Shown in pieces: positions 53,201 to 62,286 of a DNA stretch of 64,000 nucleotides. The notes beneath the pieces were generated by a model. The model had not been told where the DNA came from, made no database searches, and was given only the letters and a program-made list of their open reading frames with translations. Each line of letters opens with the position of its first letter. Positions within the stretch are counted from its first letter, which is position 1. The position numbers were made by a program, and so were the translations under genes. The DNA comes from Pythium myriotylum (taxonomy: Eukaryota; Oomycota; Peronosporomycetes; Pythiales; Pythiaceae), in NCBI GenBank assembly GCA_023091665.1, contig JALJCQ010000018.1, forward strand, positions 744,001 to 808,000. The letters are read 5' to 3'.

Positions 53201-54857
53201 ATGTACTTCATCAACCTCGGCGGTATACGAGCTGCCTTGCAATGGTGATGGCGGGGAAATATTATCAGAGCTGCCCACGCCTTGGTTATTATGATCAGTC
53301 GGATCTCCTACAGAATCTGAGGATGTGCGTTGATACACTTCATGAGTTGGGCCGAAAGAAACACGGGCATCATTCAGATCTTCACCAAAACCGTCGTCAG
53401 AGAAGTAGTGTTCACCCAAGTCGCCAAGTGGTGCATCATGAGCAATAGAACCACGACGCGCAGCTCGTCGACGGGGATAGTGCTCTTCATAATCGTACGA
53501 ATCGAGGCGGCGCTTCAAAACACGGCTAGATGCGCGGCCAACAACCCCATCATGTACCAAGCCGCGAGACGAACGATCGTCTGACCCTAATAACTCTCGA
53601 GATGAAGCTAAACTGGCTCTCGTGGGTAACGATGGGCCGCGATGGACCTGGCTATCTTCGTCGCTGCTGCTTCCTTGTCGGTAAAGGTGCTCACGTGATC
53701 GACGCCTACGTCTTGGTGAACTAAGATGCGCTGAAGGTCGCGGTGAGAGCAGTTGTACTCGTTCATATGGGTTCTCTAAGACTTCATAACCGTCTTCATC
53801 GACCAGGATCCGTCGGTAGAGGGGACGACGATACCGAGTTCCGGTATACCGCGGGCGGAAGTGCAGATCGTGATGCGGGAAGTCGGTGTGGAGATGAGTA
53901 TCCTGAGGGGTGGAAGCTCCTGTTTGAATTTCGTCTTGTAGCCACTGTCTACCGAGCCTTGGGCGATTTGATGATCCGTGCAGCGACTCTGCTGTCGTTG
54001 TTTCGCAGTCTTCACCCACTCGCGGAGAGCCAGAAGCACCAAATCTTCGACCGGCTGGTTCAGCTTTCAAATATCGAGATCGTATTGATTCCTGCCGGCG
54101 TTGATCATACGCCGGGGATCGTTGCGCGATGGCTTCTTGGGCTCGCGTCACATCGTGATGGTCGTTGTGACCTATGGCACTGTCGATATCGCTAGTGTGC
54201 TTCATTGCATTTAGTGCAGCTTTGTTCTCGACATGTGCCTGAACGCGGTCTACCAGCACAAAAAGCATTTGGCTGGCGGCTTCCAACTACACGATGGCCA
54301 CTTTAGCGAGCAGCTCAGGGCAGTGACCAGCGCGTCCCACAAACCTGCTCCGACGTCTCGGCTCCGACGAGGAAACTCATGAGATAACGTCCTGCACTAC
54401 GTTGCTCGCCCATGTCGTCACTGGGGGACTCGGGGCAGTAGTCGATCGTGCAGTCGGTCCGGTCGATAATGGCATTGATTCGGCTGTGGCGATCGCCTCC
54501 ATAGAGATACGGCACCAGCAGATCCGGAGGCACGCGCGTCTTGCACTTGACGTACTTCATGCGCTGCGGGCGGCGGTGCGCGCGCGCGGACCGGTCGAAC
54601 TCGAGCTTGAGCTCGTCGTCCAGATCGAAGTCGTCCTCGAAGTCGAGCTCGGCGCCGTCGTCCTCGAGCGCCACGGCGCTGTAGCGGAGCGGCGCGTACC
54701 GTCGAGCGCGCGGACGCGGCGCCGGCGCGCGACTCGCGGGGGCGAAGCGCGCGTCCACGGCCACGAAGCGCGGCGCGCCGTCCATGGGAAGATTGGTGTT
54801 GCCGCGAGAATCCCTCGCAACACGGTGGCTGGCGAGATGGACAGAAGAGTCGACCAT
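50252..54857 (-). CDS. Very large KH-domain protein of unknown function
   Basis: Exons 54857-54345 and 54286-50252 (58-bp intron, donor CAG|GTTTGT, acceptor GTGTAG) give 1,515 aa; an internal ATG at 54785 is an alternative start. A KH RNA-binding domain spans the splice junction (about residues 105-195): KCKTRVPPDLLVPYLYGGDRHSRINAIIDRT, with GGDR as the GxxG loop, completed by LEAASQMLFVLVDRVQ from exon 2. That only the spliced form completes the fold supports the intron. Residues about 200-700 are disordered, Arg/Ser- and Asp/Glu-rich. The C-terminal half is helical and includes a C-P-F-G-C and other Cys/His spots (HSCPFGC) but no clear zinc finger. Exon 2 is AT-richer than its neighbours. 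The RNA target is unknown. Confidence 0.8.
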
Positions 54858-54872
54858 CACTCTGGAGTGCAG

Positions 54873-54897
54873 TTCGTAAAAACCACGTTTTTACGAA
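54873..54897. promoter_or_regulatory. Perfect 11-bp inverted repeat in a divergent promoter
   Basis: TTCGTAAAAAC (54873-54883) and GTTTTTACGAA (54887-54897) are exact reverse complements around a CAC spacer. They lie 16 bp upstream of the KH-gene ATG, in the 175-bp gap shared with the TPR-dsRBD gene. It could be a dimeric factor site or, if transcribed, a short hairpin. Confidence 0.45.
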
Positions 54898-54902
54898 ACC
54901 CC

Positions 54903-54961
54903 AAAAAGCGCTTTGTACAATGCCTAACATGGGTACACAGTATGCTTAAAAAAGCGCTTTT
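54903..54961. promoter_or_regulatory. Two AAAGCGCTTT palindromic boxes
   Basis: AAAAAGCGCTTT (54903-54914) and AAAAAAGCGCTTTT (54948-54961) share the self-complementary core AAAGCGCTTT. They sit centrally between the KH-domain and TPR-dsRBD genes. TATCCCGGGGATA, another odd palindrome, follows near 54967-54979. The GCGC core inside A/T flanks recalls E2F/MBF-type sites, but no factor can be assigned. Confidence 0.4.
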
Positions 54962-55011
54962 CGCGATATCCCGGGGATACCGTAAAAATTGAACAGCGGT
55001 TGACTCGGAAC

Positions 55012-55026
55012 CTTCATTCTGCAACT
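55012..55026 (+). promoter_or_regulatory. Initiator-like motif of the TPR-dsRBD gene
   Basis: TTCATTCTGCAACTG matches YCAYTYY followed by CA and lies just before the ATG at 55033. It predicts a leader of under 20 bases. Confidence 0.45.
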
Positions 55027-55032
55027 GCGAAC

Positions 55033-56738
55033 ATGACAGTGAGACCGCTCACGCCCGCCGACCGCGAGCGCCTCATGCGCGTGCTGCTGGAGAGCGACGG
55101 CGAGACGAGGCGTCTGCTCGAACCGCTGCTGCCGCTCGAGCCCGTGCAGCAGCTGCTGGCCTCGTTCGTGAAGGATCCGTCGCGGTCGTTCGAGGACCAT
55201 GTGTGGGACCCCGTGACGCGCGACGTGCTCCAGCGACTGCGCGAGTCAAATGCCGGAGCGGAGGACATCCGGTCGGATGTCACCAGGATCTTTGCGCAGC
55301 AGCTCCAATTGCGAGATGCGGGTCCCGATGGCAATGGTGGAGCGGATCCGAGCGAAGAGGCGCTAATGGCGGAGGTTGACGAAGCGCAAGCCGACGGCAA
55401 GACCAAGTTCCAGCGCGGAGACTACTATCCTGCCATGAACGCGTTTACCAAGAGCCTGCGAGCGTTACTAACGTACCATCAAGACCAGTACTACGGGGAT
55501 GCCATCGATCCTCCTCACTGGGAAGAGGGCGACCTTCGCGACCGATATGTCACGCTCTGCTGCAACGTGGCGGTCTGCGCTATCAAGCTGCACGACTGTG
55601 CAAGGATCCGCCTGTACGCGACGAAAGCTCTTTCGGTCGACGAGACAAGTAGCAAAGCTCTCTATGCGATGGCAAAGGTCGATTTGATGGAGCATAATCT
55701 TGACGAGTCACGTTCTGTTGTTTTAAGAGCCATGAAGCATCACCCAGCAAACACCCAGTTCCCAAAATTGCTTCGAGAGATTGAGCTGTTGCAAAAGCGG
55801 GAGATCGAAGCTCAAAGTGAGTTGCGGACAATCAAGGAAAAGCGGAACCGGGAAGATGAAGAGCTGCAAAAGAGGCGCGAAGAAGAAGCATCTCAACTCC
55901 GCGCCAAGCAATTGAGGGCAGTTGAGGTGACCCCTCTCCCGACACTTGAGGATGACGGAATGTGGTATCAACGACTACACTCTTATTTCGTATGCATCAA
56001 ACAACAAGTACGTAGCTTTATCAGCTGTGGGATTCCTCGAGTACTCTAATCCTTACGATAATCTGTCTGCTGCAGCTTCGAGTGGATATCGACTCACGAT
56101 ACAATCCTGACAATGGAGAGCCGCCACTGTTCGAGTGCAATATTTATAATGCATCTACCGGCGAAGTGCTCGCAACAGGGATCGAGGCTAGCTCGAAGAA
56201 AGCGTCAAAGCACGCGGCTGCAAAGAACGCCGTCTTCGCCCTTTGGACCAAAAAACGAGAAATGGGCAAACTGTCCCCCGACGACGAGGAGCATTGGGAA
56301 CTGTACGAGAAAGCCAAGAGTGAAGGTGTGCCCTTGGTCGGAAAACCGAAACATTCAGATGATCTTGACATCGATGAAATTCCAAGAAACGAGGTCGATG
56401 ATAAAGTTGTCCGACTCACGATGATCGAACGACAACTGGAGCCCGTGCCTCTTTTGCATCAACTCGGGATGCAGAACCGTCTCCATGTCGAGTTTAACAT
56501 TGAGGATGTCGCACCGTCCAAGTTTTCCCCTCTCTTCAAATGCACTTGCGTGGTCAATGGAGAAGAGCTCGCTCACGCCGAAGCACCCAGCAAGAAGAAG
56601 GCAAAAGCCGAAGCCGCCCGTCAAGCAGTCGAGGCAGCTTTTGAAAAGGGTATCTTGCAGCCTGCTAATGGCGGGCTGCGCAAAGAAGGCCACTCCATCA
56701 GTGGAGATGTGGAGGGGGTTTCTGCGGAAGTGGCTTAA
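55033..56738 (+). CDS. TPR protein with two C-terminal double-stranded RNA-binding domains
   Basis: Exons 55033-56007 and 56076-56738 (68-bp intron, donor CAA|GTACGT) give 545 aa. Residues about 120-245 form three TPR units of the FKBP/AIP type (ADGKTKFQRGDYYPAMNAFTKSL, LCCNVAVCAIKL, KALYAMAKVDLM). A charged coiled coil follows (250-300). The intron lies inside the first dsRBD (about 312-382: LRVDIDSRYN, PLFECNIYNASTGEVLATG, SSKKASKHAAAKNAVFAL), which closes with the classic basic KKxxKxxAA helix. A second dsRBD (about 447-515) ends PSKKKAKAEAARQAVEAAF. dsRBDs bind A-form RNA, and TPRs often dock Hsp90/Hsp70. The combination suggests an RNA-silencing or RNP-assembly cofactor, by inference only. 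Confidence 0.85.
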
Positions 56739-56896
56739 ATTAATATATTGTCTGGAGTGAGGCAAGCGTTGACTTGAGGACCTGCCTCCAGCGCGACGTC
56801 TTGGATAAAATATGTTTCCGATCGACTACTCTACAAACGCTTTGTTGTCGGCATGCTGGAACCGCTCTCGCTGTGAGTCTCCAGTACCTCCGAGTG

Positions 56897-57527
56897 TTAG
56901 TCCGCATGGACATCCATGGAGAGTTGATACACTTTTTGAGCTCGGCGTGCCCGCAGGAAGTACATGACGCTTGTGCCGAACACGCACAGATAAAGAAATG
57001 CAGCGAGAAAAATGCTTCCCGCGAGTGAAGACTTCTTCTTGCCGTGCTGCGGCCGAACTTTGATATAAAGCGAGTTACTGCTGACAATGGATCCCACGAT
57101 AATCTACACCAAAACGTTGAAATCAAACCAAGGTTAGTTAGACAATGAGCAAGGTCGTCGCAGCTCCACGTACGAGTAAGAAGAAGCCCGCGAAGCTGAA
57201 AATCGCACAGCAGATGATGCCTATACCCCCAGAAGCGCGTTGTTCAGCCTCAAAATTCAAAGGAATAGGTAGCTCGCAACCGCCACGTAACCCACCTGGA
57301 TGTGTTTGAGGGCCTTTGATCGTGCCCTGCGCTAGCAACTCTTCGAGGTCTGTCGTGTCGTCCATGTCGCTGATGTCGCTTCCGGGCGAGCCGACATTCA
57401 GGTGGTTGAGGTTGGCGTATCCAGGCTTCCCTCGCGCGGCACCAACCACTGACACGATGTCGCCATCACCGAACTTGGACATTTCTTTCTTGTAGGTACC
57501 GTAGACATCCTTTAGTTTGGTCATCAT
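56897..57527 (-). CDS. Two-pass membrane protein, TMEM230/DUF872-like
   Basis: Exons 57527-57174 and 57103-56897 (70-bp intron) give 186 aa. The start is one of two adjacent ATGs (57527, 57524). The N-terminal 100 residues are cytosolic in character. Two membrane helices follow: GIGIICCAIFSFAGFFLLIIVGSIV, which the intron splits, and SIFLAAFLYLCVFGTSVMYFL. The second helix leads to RARRAQKVYQLSMD. The order (I-x-G-x-x-L-I-I-x-G-S, second helix, Y-x-x-R-x-A, short Tyr/Asp end) resembles TMEM230/TMEM134, small endosomal and secretory-vesicle proteins. The resemblance is by pattern and moderate. It converges with the TPR-dsRBD gene, 158 bp away. Confidence 0.65.
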
Positions 57528-58083
57528 GCCCCGTACGCAGCGACGGACGGGAAGCAAGCGCAAAGGCTAGTTACACACCCTTTTCGTCTCTGGCGGGTGG
57601 CGCTCCGAAGACCCGCGCGAAACTTTCTCTCTCCTTGGCGCTTCTATCTATTGCTCGGACCCCAACCGCAGCGAGGGCAATCTATTTGTGGCGCGTCGCA
57701 CAGTGGAAGGGTTCTTAGGCCAGCGAGCGTCGCAGTCTGATGATCGACGGGCTCGCGTGGATGGGGGTGCGCGAGGCTTGAGGGCGCGAGGGAGCCGAGG
57801 GGGGGGCGAGGGAGGCTCCGCGAACGAGACTAGTCAGAGGTCGCTTCGTGTCGTGCGTGTCACGAGCTGACGCAGGGGAACTGCCGAGGAGGCGTGGCGT
57901 AATTGCTGAATTCTCGACAATGTCGAAATCGGACCGACCTTATTTCTGACATTTTGGACGGTTCACTTCGATGGCGTGCTCGGTTCGGAACCGTGCGAGT
58001 GAACCGTAGCTTTTTGCGATCTGTCTGTCCTCTGCCGCCGCCAATGAAAGCGAGCGGAACCCCCTATTAGTTAGCTCGGCACC
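57528..58083. other. Intergenic, divergent promoter region
   Basis: About 555 bp between two divergent genes. The middle part (57770-57820) is G-rich on the plus strand (GGGGGGCGAGGGAGG). No frame is convincing. Confidence 0.6.
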
Positions 58084-58977
58084 ATGGTCAAGAAGAAGGC
58101 GCAGGAGGAGATCAAGTTCGTGAACGGCTTTGCCGGTGCGTGGGCGTCGCGGTGGGTGGCGTGGAGAAGGGCGGCGTGGTGTGCTGACGCGTCTCTGCAG
58201 CGCTGAACGAGACCAAGAAGAAGGGCAAGAAGGGCGCCAAGGCCGCCGAGGGCGAGGACGCCAAGGGCGGCTTCGCGTTCGCCAGCCAGAAGTCGGCCGC
58301 ATGGGGCGACGACAGCGACGACGAGGCCGTGCCGGCGGCGCCGACGCAGGTCGAGGCCGAGGAAGACGAGGAAGACGAGGAAGAGGACTCGGATGAGGAC
58401 GAGAGCGAGGAGGAAGAAGAAGAGGAGCAGGACGAGGAGGCCCCGAAAGAGGCCGCCCCGAAGCCTGCCGCCCCCAAGGCTGCGGCCGCGCCGCGCGAGC
58501 TCTCCAAGAAGGAGAAGAAGCAGCGCGAGCTCGAGGAGTTCGAGAAGGCGCTTGCGGAACTCGGCATCACGCGTGAGTCGTCTGCGTGATGGGATGAGAT
58601 CTAGGAGTTGTATGCTGATTGCTCTTTTGCTTATTTTTTGACGCACAGCTGAGGCGCCTGCGCCAGCGGCCGAGGCTGCTCCTGCTGCCGCTGAGAGCAC
58701 TCCGGCGGGCGAGTCGTCGTCCTCGTCGAAGAAGAAGAAGAAGGGGAAGAAGAAGCCTGCCGCCGACGCTGGCGCTGCTGCTGCTGCCGCCCCGGCCGAG
58801 GAGTCGAGCGAGACTGCGACGGTCGTCGACATCAAGAAGGTGCTCAAGGCGAAGACCACGAAGAAGAAGACTACCACCGAGTCGTCGGCCGTCAAGATCG
58901 CCCGAGAAGAGGCTCTCAAGGCCAAGAACAAGAAGAAGAACCGCGACAAGTCGGGCTTCAACGAGTTCTCTTACTAA
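58084..58977 (+). CDS. Charged low-complexity protein, 3 exons
   Basis: Exons 58084-58135, 58201-58572 and 58649-58977 (introns of 65 and 76 bp, donors GTGCGT and GTGAGT) give 250 aa. The start MVKKKAQEEIKFVNGFAALN and the end AREEALKAKNKKKNRDKSG...FNEFSY are the best-defined parts and look conserved. The core alternates acidic runs (EEDEEDEEEDSDEDESEEEE) and Lys/Ala runs. There is no signal peptide, membrane helix or known domain. A nucleolar or ribosome-associated role would fit the composition but is not shown. All three exons join in phase, and the two exon 1-2 and 2-3 junctions restore a Lys/Ala-rich frame. Confidence 0.75.
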
Positions 58978-59597
58978 GCGTACCGATAGTTTGTGAAAAC
59001 CTCCCTGGCCGGCCGTTGTAATTGAAAACGCACTAGTTAGACAGGAGAGGGATGCGTTCTGTGGCTTTCATCGTGATGTCTCGCATCTTGGCTTCATAGC
59101 GACGCGACGTGACTGTCGACGACTCGCTGTCGCAGCTTCCTCCTCCACAGTCCCAGTACGTATCGCTGCCGCCTCCCTCGTGAAAGGAAGCGTCTTTGGA
59201 CGAATCTCCCGGCCACCATCGCACAGACACGCGAGCCACCGCGCCAGTCGCGTCGTCGTCGACGGCGGGCGTGTCACCACGCGTGACTCGTGCCCCTCTC
59301 CTCTGTGACATTGGCGTTCCAGTGGGTTTAAAACCTCTCTCTCATACAAAACCCAAGTCAAACTGTTTTAAACACCGCTCGCTGCTTGGGCGTGAAGTTG
59401 AAGCGTTCTGCTTCGCGTGGCCGATCGACGTCATCGCCGAGCCCGCCGCCAGCCAATAGACGGGCGATGAGATGCCTCCTCGCCGCGCCGAGAAGAAAGA
59501 GGCAGTGCACACTGGCTGAATCGCACTTAGAGCAGCCGCGTGCGCCCGCGCGCTCGCTCGCGCACTCCGCAATCCGCCTCGACACGCACGCAGCTCC
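58978..59597. other. Promoter region of phosphotransacetylase 1
   Basis: No gene is supported here. GTTTAAAAC near 59323-59331 and GTTTTAAAC near 59364-59372, TCAAACTGTT (59358-59367) and AAGTTGAAGCG (59395-59405) also occur upstream of the second PTA gene. CACTCCGCAATCC at 59563-59575, 22 bp before the ATG, resembles the oomycete initiator. Confidence 0.55.
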
Positions 59598-61922
59598 ATG
59601 TGGCGTCTCCGCTCCGCCTTCCCTCGCGCCGAACGCCTCGTGGGCGCGCGAGGCTTTGCGACCTCCCGCCGACGCCCCCTGAGCACCACGACCGACGGAC
59701 TGCTCAAGAAATCCCCCATCGACTCGCTCTACGTGACCTCGACCGACCTCCTCAAGCAGACGTCGCCCGTGCTGCTCGGCCTCGCGCACGTGCTCGAGCA
59801 AAAGTACGACTCGGTCGGGTACTTCCGCCCCATCGCGCCCTCGTCCGCGAGCCACGACCACCACCTCGAGCTGCTCAAGAGCGAGCTGGAGCTCTCGCAG
59901 CCTGTCGAGGAGCTCTACGGCGTCACGAGCGACCGCGCGCTCACGTCGTGGCTCGATGGAAAGGAAGACGATCTCGTCGAAGAAATCCTCACTAAATACG
60001 AGCAAGTCAAGCAGAAGCACGACTTCGTCATCGTTGAAGGCACTCAGATCACACAGCACGAGACGTCGATGAGCTGGAAGATCAACGTGGACATCGCCAA
60101 GGCGCTCGGCTCGCCCGTGCTGTTGCTCACGGACCTCAACCAATCCAACCACTTGACCGACGACCAGCTCGCCAAGGAGATTTTGTCGCGCTCCATTCTC
60201 GGCAAGGAACAGGTTGAAGACGCCGGGCTCAAGTACTTCGGTACGATAGCCAACCGCGTCCACACCAAGAACGCTGACGCCCTGCGTGGTGACCTGCGCC
60301 ACAAGTTCGGCGCCGAGAACATCCCATTCCTGGGTTTTGTGCCCTTCGACGAGATCATCGCGTCCAAGCGGCTGAACGAAGTGGCCTTCAAGCTCGGTGC
60401 CAAACCGCTCTTTGGCGCTTCCCAAATCGCCAACCACGTCACGGTATCGGACGCAATCGTCGCGACAAGTCACTTGAAAGATTTGTTCGCGCACATGAAG
60501 AAGTACAATGACGGTGTGTTGGTTATCACTTCGGCTGACCGTAGCGACGTCTTGCTGGGTCTTCTAGCGTCGCGGATCCCGGGAGTCCTCCCGTCCGTCG
60601 CGGGTATCATGCTCACAAACGGAGACTACCCTCATAGCAATGCCAAAGAGATCCTCGAAGGTGTGTCCTCGCTCGACAAGACTGGCTTGTCAATCCCGAT
60701 CTTCTCTGTCCAGCACGACACATATCAGACTGTAAGCAAGTTCAGCCGCATCTCCTCGGATATTCTCCCCACGAGCGTCCGCAAGATCCAGCAGTGCAAG
60801 AACGTGTTCGACCAACACATCGAGAAGGAGATGCTCGTCGGCGAGCTGGACCAGGGAGTTGTCGTGCACCGCACACCCAAACACTTCAAGCACTACATCT
60901 TCAACAAAGCCCGCTCGGTACAACGCCACATTGTGCTCACCGAGGGCGAGGACATCCGGATCCTCCAGGCTGCCGACGAGGTCTTGCGCCAGCGTCTCGC
61001 CAAGATCACGATTCTCGGTGACCCTGAAACCATTCGTCTGCGTGCCAAGACGTTGAGTCTTGATCTGTCCCAGGCAAACATCGTGAAGACAGCAGAGAGC
61101 GACTTGCTGGAGAAGTACGCAGATAACTTCTACAACAAACGCAAACACAAAGGAGTGACTTTAGAGGCGGCCCGGGACACAGTCTCTGAAGAAACATACT
61201 TCGGCACGATGATGGTCGAGATGGGCGACGCCGACGGCATGGTCTCTGGCGCCTGCCACACCACCGCCAACACCATCCGACCCGCACTTCAGCTCATCAA
61301 GACCTCCCCCGATCGACCTCTCGTGTCGAGCGTCTTCTTCATGTGTCTCGAGGACGGCGTCCGTATCTACGGCGACTGTGCCGTCAACACGAACCCGACG
61401 GCCGAAGAGCTCGCGCAGATCGCCGTGACGAGCGCCGAGAGTGCCGAGGCCTTCGGCATGGAGCCGCGTGTGGCGTTGCTGTCGTACGCGACGGGCGACT
61501 CGAACACGGGTCCGATCATCGACAAGGTGCGCGAGGCGACGAAGATCGCGCAGGCGATGCGTCCCGATCTGGACATCTACGGTCCGATCCAGTACGACGC
61601 GGCCGTGGACGAGTCGATCGCCAAGACGAAGCTGAGCAAGATCCCGAGCGGCGCCAAGGTGGGCGGCCACGCGAACGTGCTGATCTTCCCGGACCTGAAC
61701 ACGGGCAACAACACGTACAAGGCTGTGCAGCAGAGCACGGGATGTATCGCGATGGGTCCGATGCTGCAGGGTCTTCGCAAGCCCGTGAACGATCTGAGCC
61801 GCGGCGCGACGGTGAAGGACATTGTCACGACGGTCGCTATCACGGCCATCCAGGCCGAACAGATCGCTGTTAAGCAGGCCGAGCCGCTTGTTCTTGAGGA
61901 ACTAGCTGCTCACGTAAATTAG
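59598..61922 (+). CDS. pta: Mitochondrial phosphotransacetylase 1 (long Pta type)
   Basis: This is a 774-aa single-exon protein. An Arg-rich leader (MWRLRSAFPRAERLVGARGF ... RRRPLS) indicates mitochondrial import. The N-terminal part (about 40-270) is the dethiobiotin-synthetase-like P-loop-type domain of long Pta (LYVTSTDLLKQTSPVLLGLAHVL, FVIVEGTQI). DRTGG-like sequence follows (SDAIVATSHLKDLF, VLVITSADRSDVLLGLL). The C-terminal catalytic PTA_PTB domain starts near HIVLTEGEDIRILQAA and includes ADGMVSGACHTTANTIRPAL and GDSNTGPIIDKVREA. It interconverts acetyl-CoA and acetyl phosphate, feeding acetate kinase and ATP formation. The usual P-loop Lys in GxxxGKT is replaced (TSTDLLKQTS), as in other long Ptas that do not hydrolyse ATP. 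Confidence 0.95.
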   Translation: MWRLRSAFPRAERLVGARGFATSRRRPLSTTTDGLLKKSPIDSLYVTSTDLLKQTSPVLLGLAHVLEQKYDSVGYFRPIAPSSASHDHHLELLKSELELSQPVEELYGVTSDRALTSWLDGKEDDLVEEILTKYEQVKQKHDFVIVEGTQITQHETSMSWKINVDIAKALGSPVLLLTDLNQSNHLTDDQLAKEILSRSILGKEQVEDAGLKYFGTIANRVHTKNADALRGDLRHKFGAENIPFLGFVPFDEIIASKRLNEVAFKLGAKPLFGASQIANHVTVSDAIVATSHLKDLFAHMKKYNDGVLVITSADRSDVLLGLLASRIPGVLPSVAGIMLTNGDYPHSNAKEILEGVSSLDKTGLSIPIFSVQHDTYQTVSKFSRISSDILPTSVRKIQQCKNVFDQHIEKEMLVGELDQGVVVHRTPKHFKHYIFNKARSVQRHIVLTEGEDIRILQAADEVLRQRLAKITILGDPETIRLRAKTLSLDLSQANIVKTAESDLLEKYADNFYNKRKHKGVTLEAARDTVSEETYFGTMMVEMGDADGMVSGACHTTANTIRPALQLIKTSPDRPLVSSVFFMCLEDGVRIYGDCAVNTNPTAEELAQIAVTSAESAEAFGMEPRVALLSYATGDSNTGPIIDKVREATKIAQAMRPDLDIYGPIQYDAAVDESIAKTKLSKIPSGAKVGGHANVLIFPDLNTGNNTYKAVQQSTGCIAMGPMLQGLRKPVNDLSRGATVKDIVTTVAITAIQAEQIAVKQAEPLVLEELAAHVN

Positions 61923-62286
61923 AGACGACTCTAGACTCACGCCAATGAATGGAAGCGGCGTTTGCACGATCCGATTGACGTAGAGCGTTCAGAACGGAAT
62001 CATTCAAACACGCAGGAATGCGACGACATGGACGCGCGACATCAACGGCGCGCGTCACAGATTCGGCTCATTTCTATCGCACATATCCAACACGTTTTAA
62101 ACCCTTCTGGTTGTTACACTTTTTGAAACTATCAAAACTGACTCGTGTACTGTTTTATACAGGTGGTTTCAAACTGTTGTACGAAACGGTGGTGATGCTC
62201 CTGGTCCACTCCGGTTCTTCAGCTCAAGTTGAAGCGCCGGTCAGCAGCTCCGCTCATTCGCCGTTCGACCGCGTCGCTCGCTCGCC
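61923..62286. other. Intergenic region between the PTA genes
   Basis: These 364 bp hold the terminator of PTA 1 and promoter of PTA 2. GTTTTAAAC near 62093-62101, TCAAACTGTT (62169-62178) and AAGTTGAAGCG (62226-62236) repeat elements found upstream of PTA 1. Confidence 0.6.
62254..62264 (+). promoter_or_regulatory. Initiator-like motif of phosphotransacetylase 2
   Basis: GCTCATTCGCCG includes TCATTCG, a good match to the oomycete initiator, about 23-33 bp before the ATG at 62287. Confidence 0.45.
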
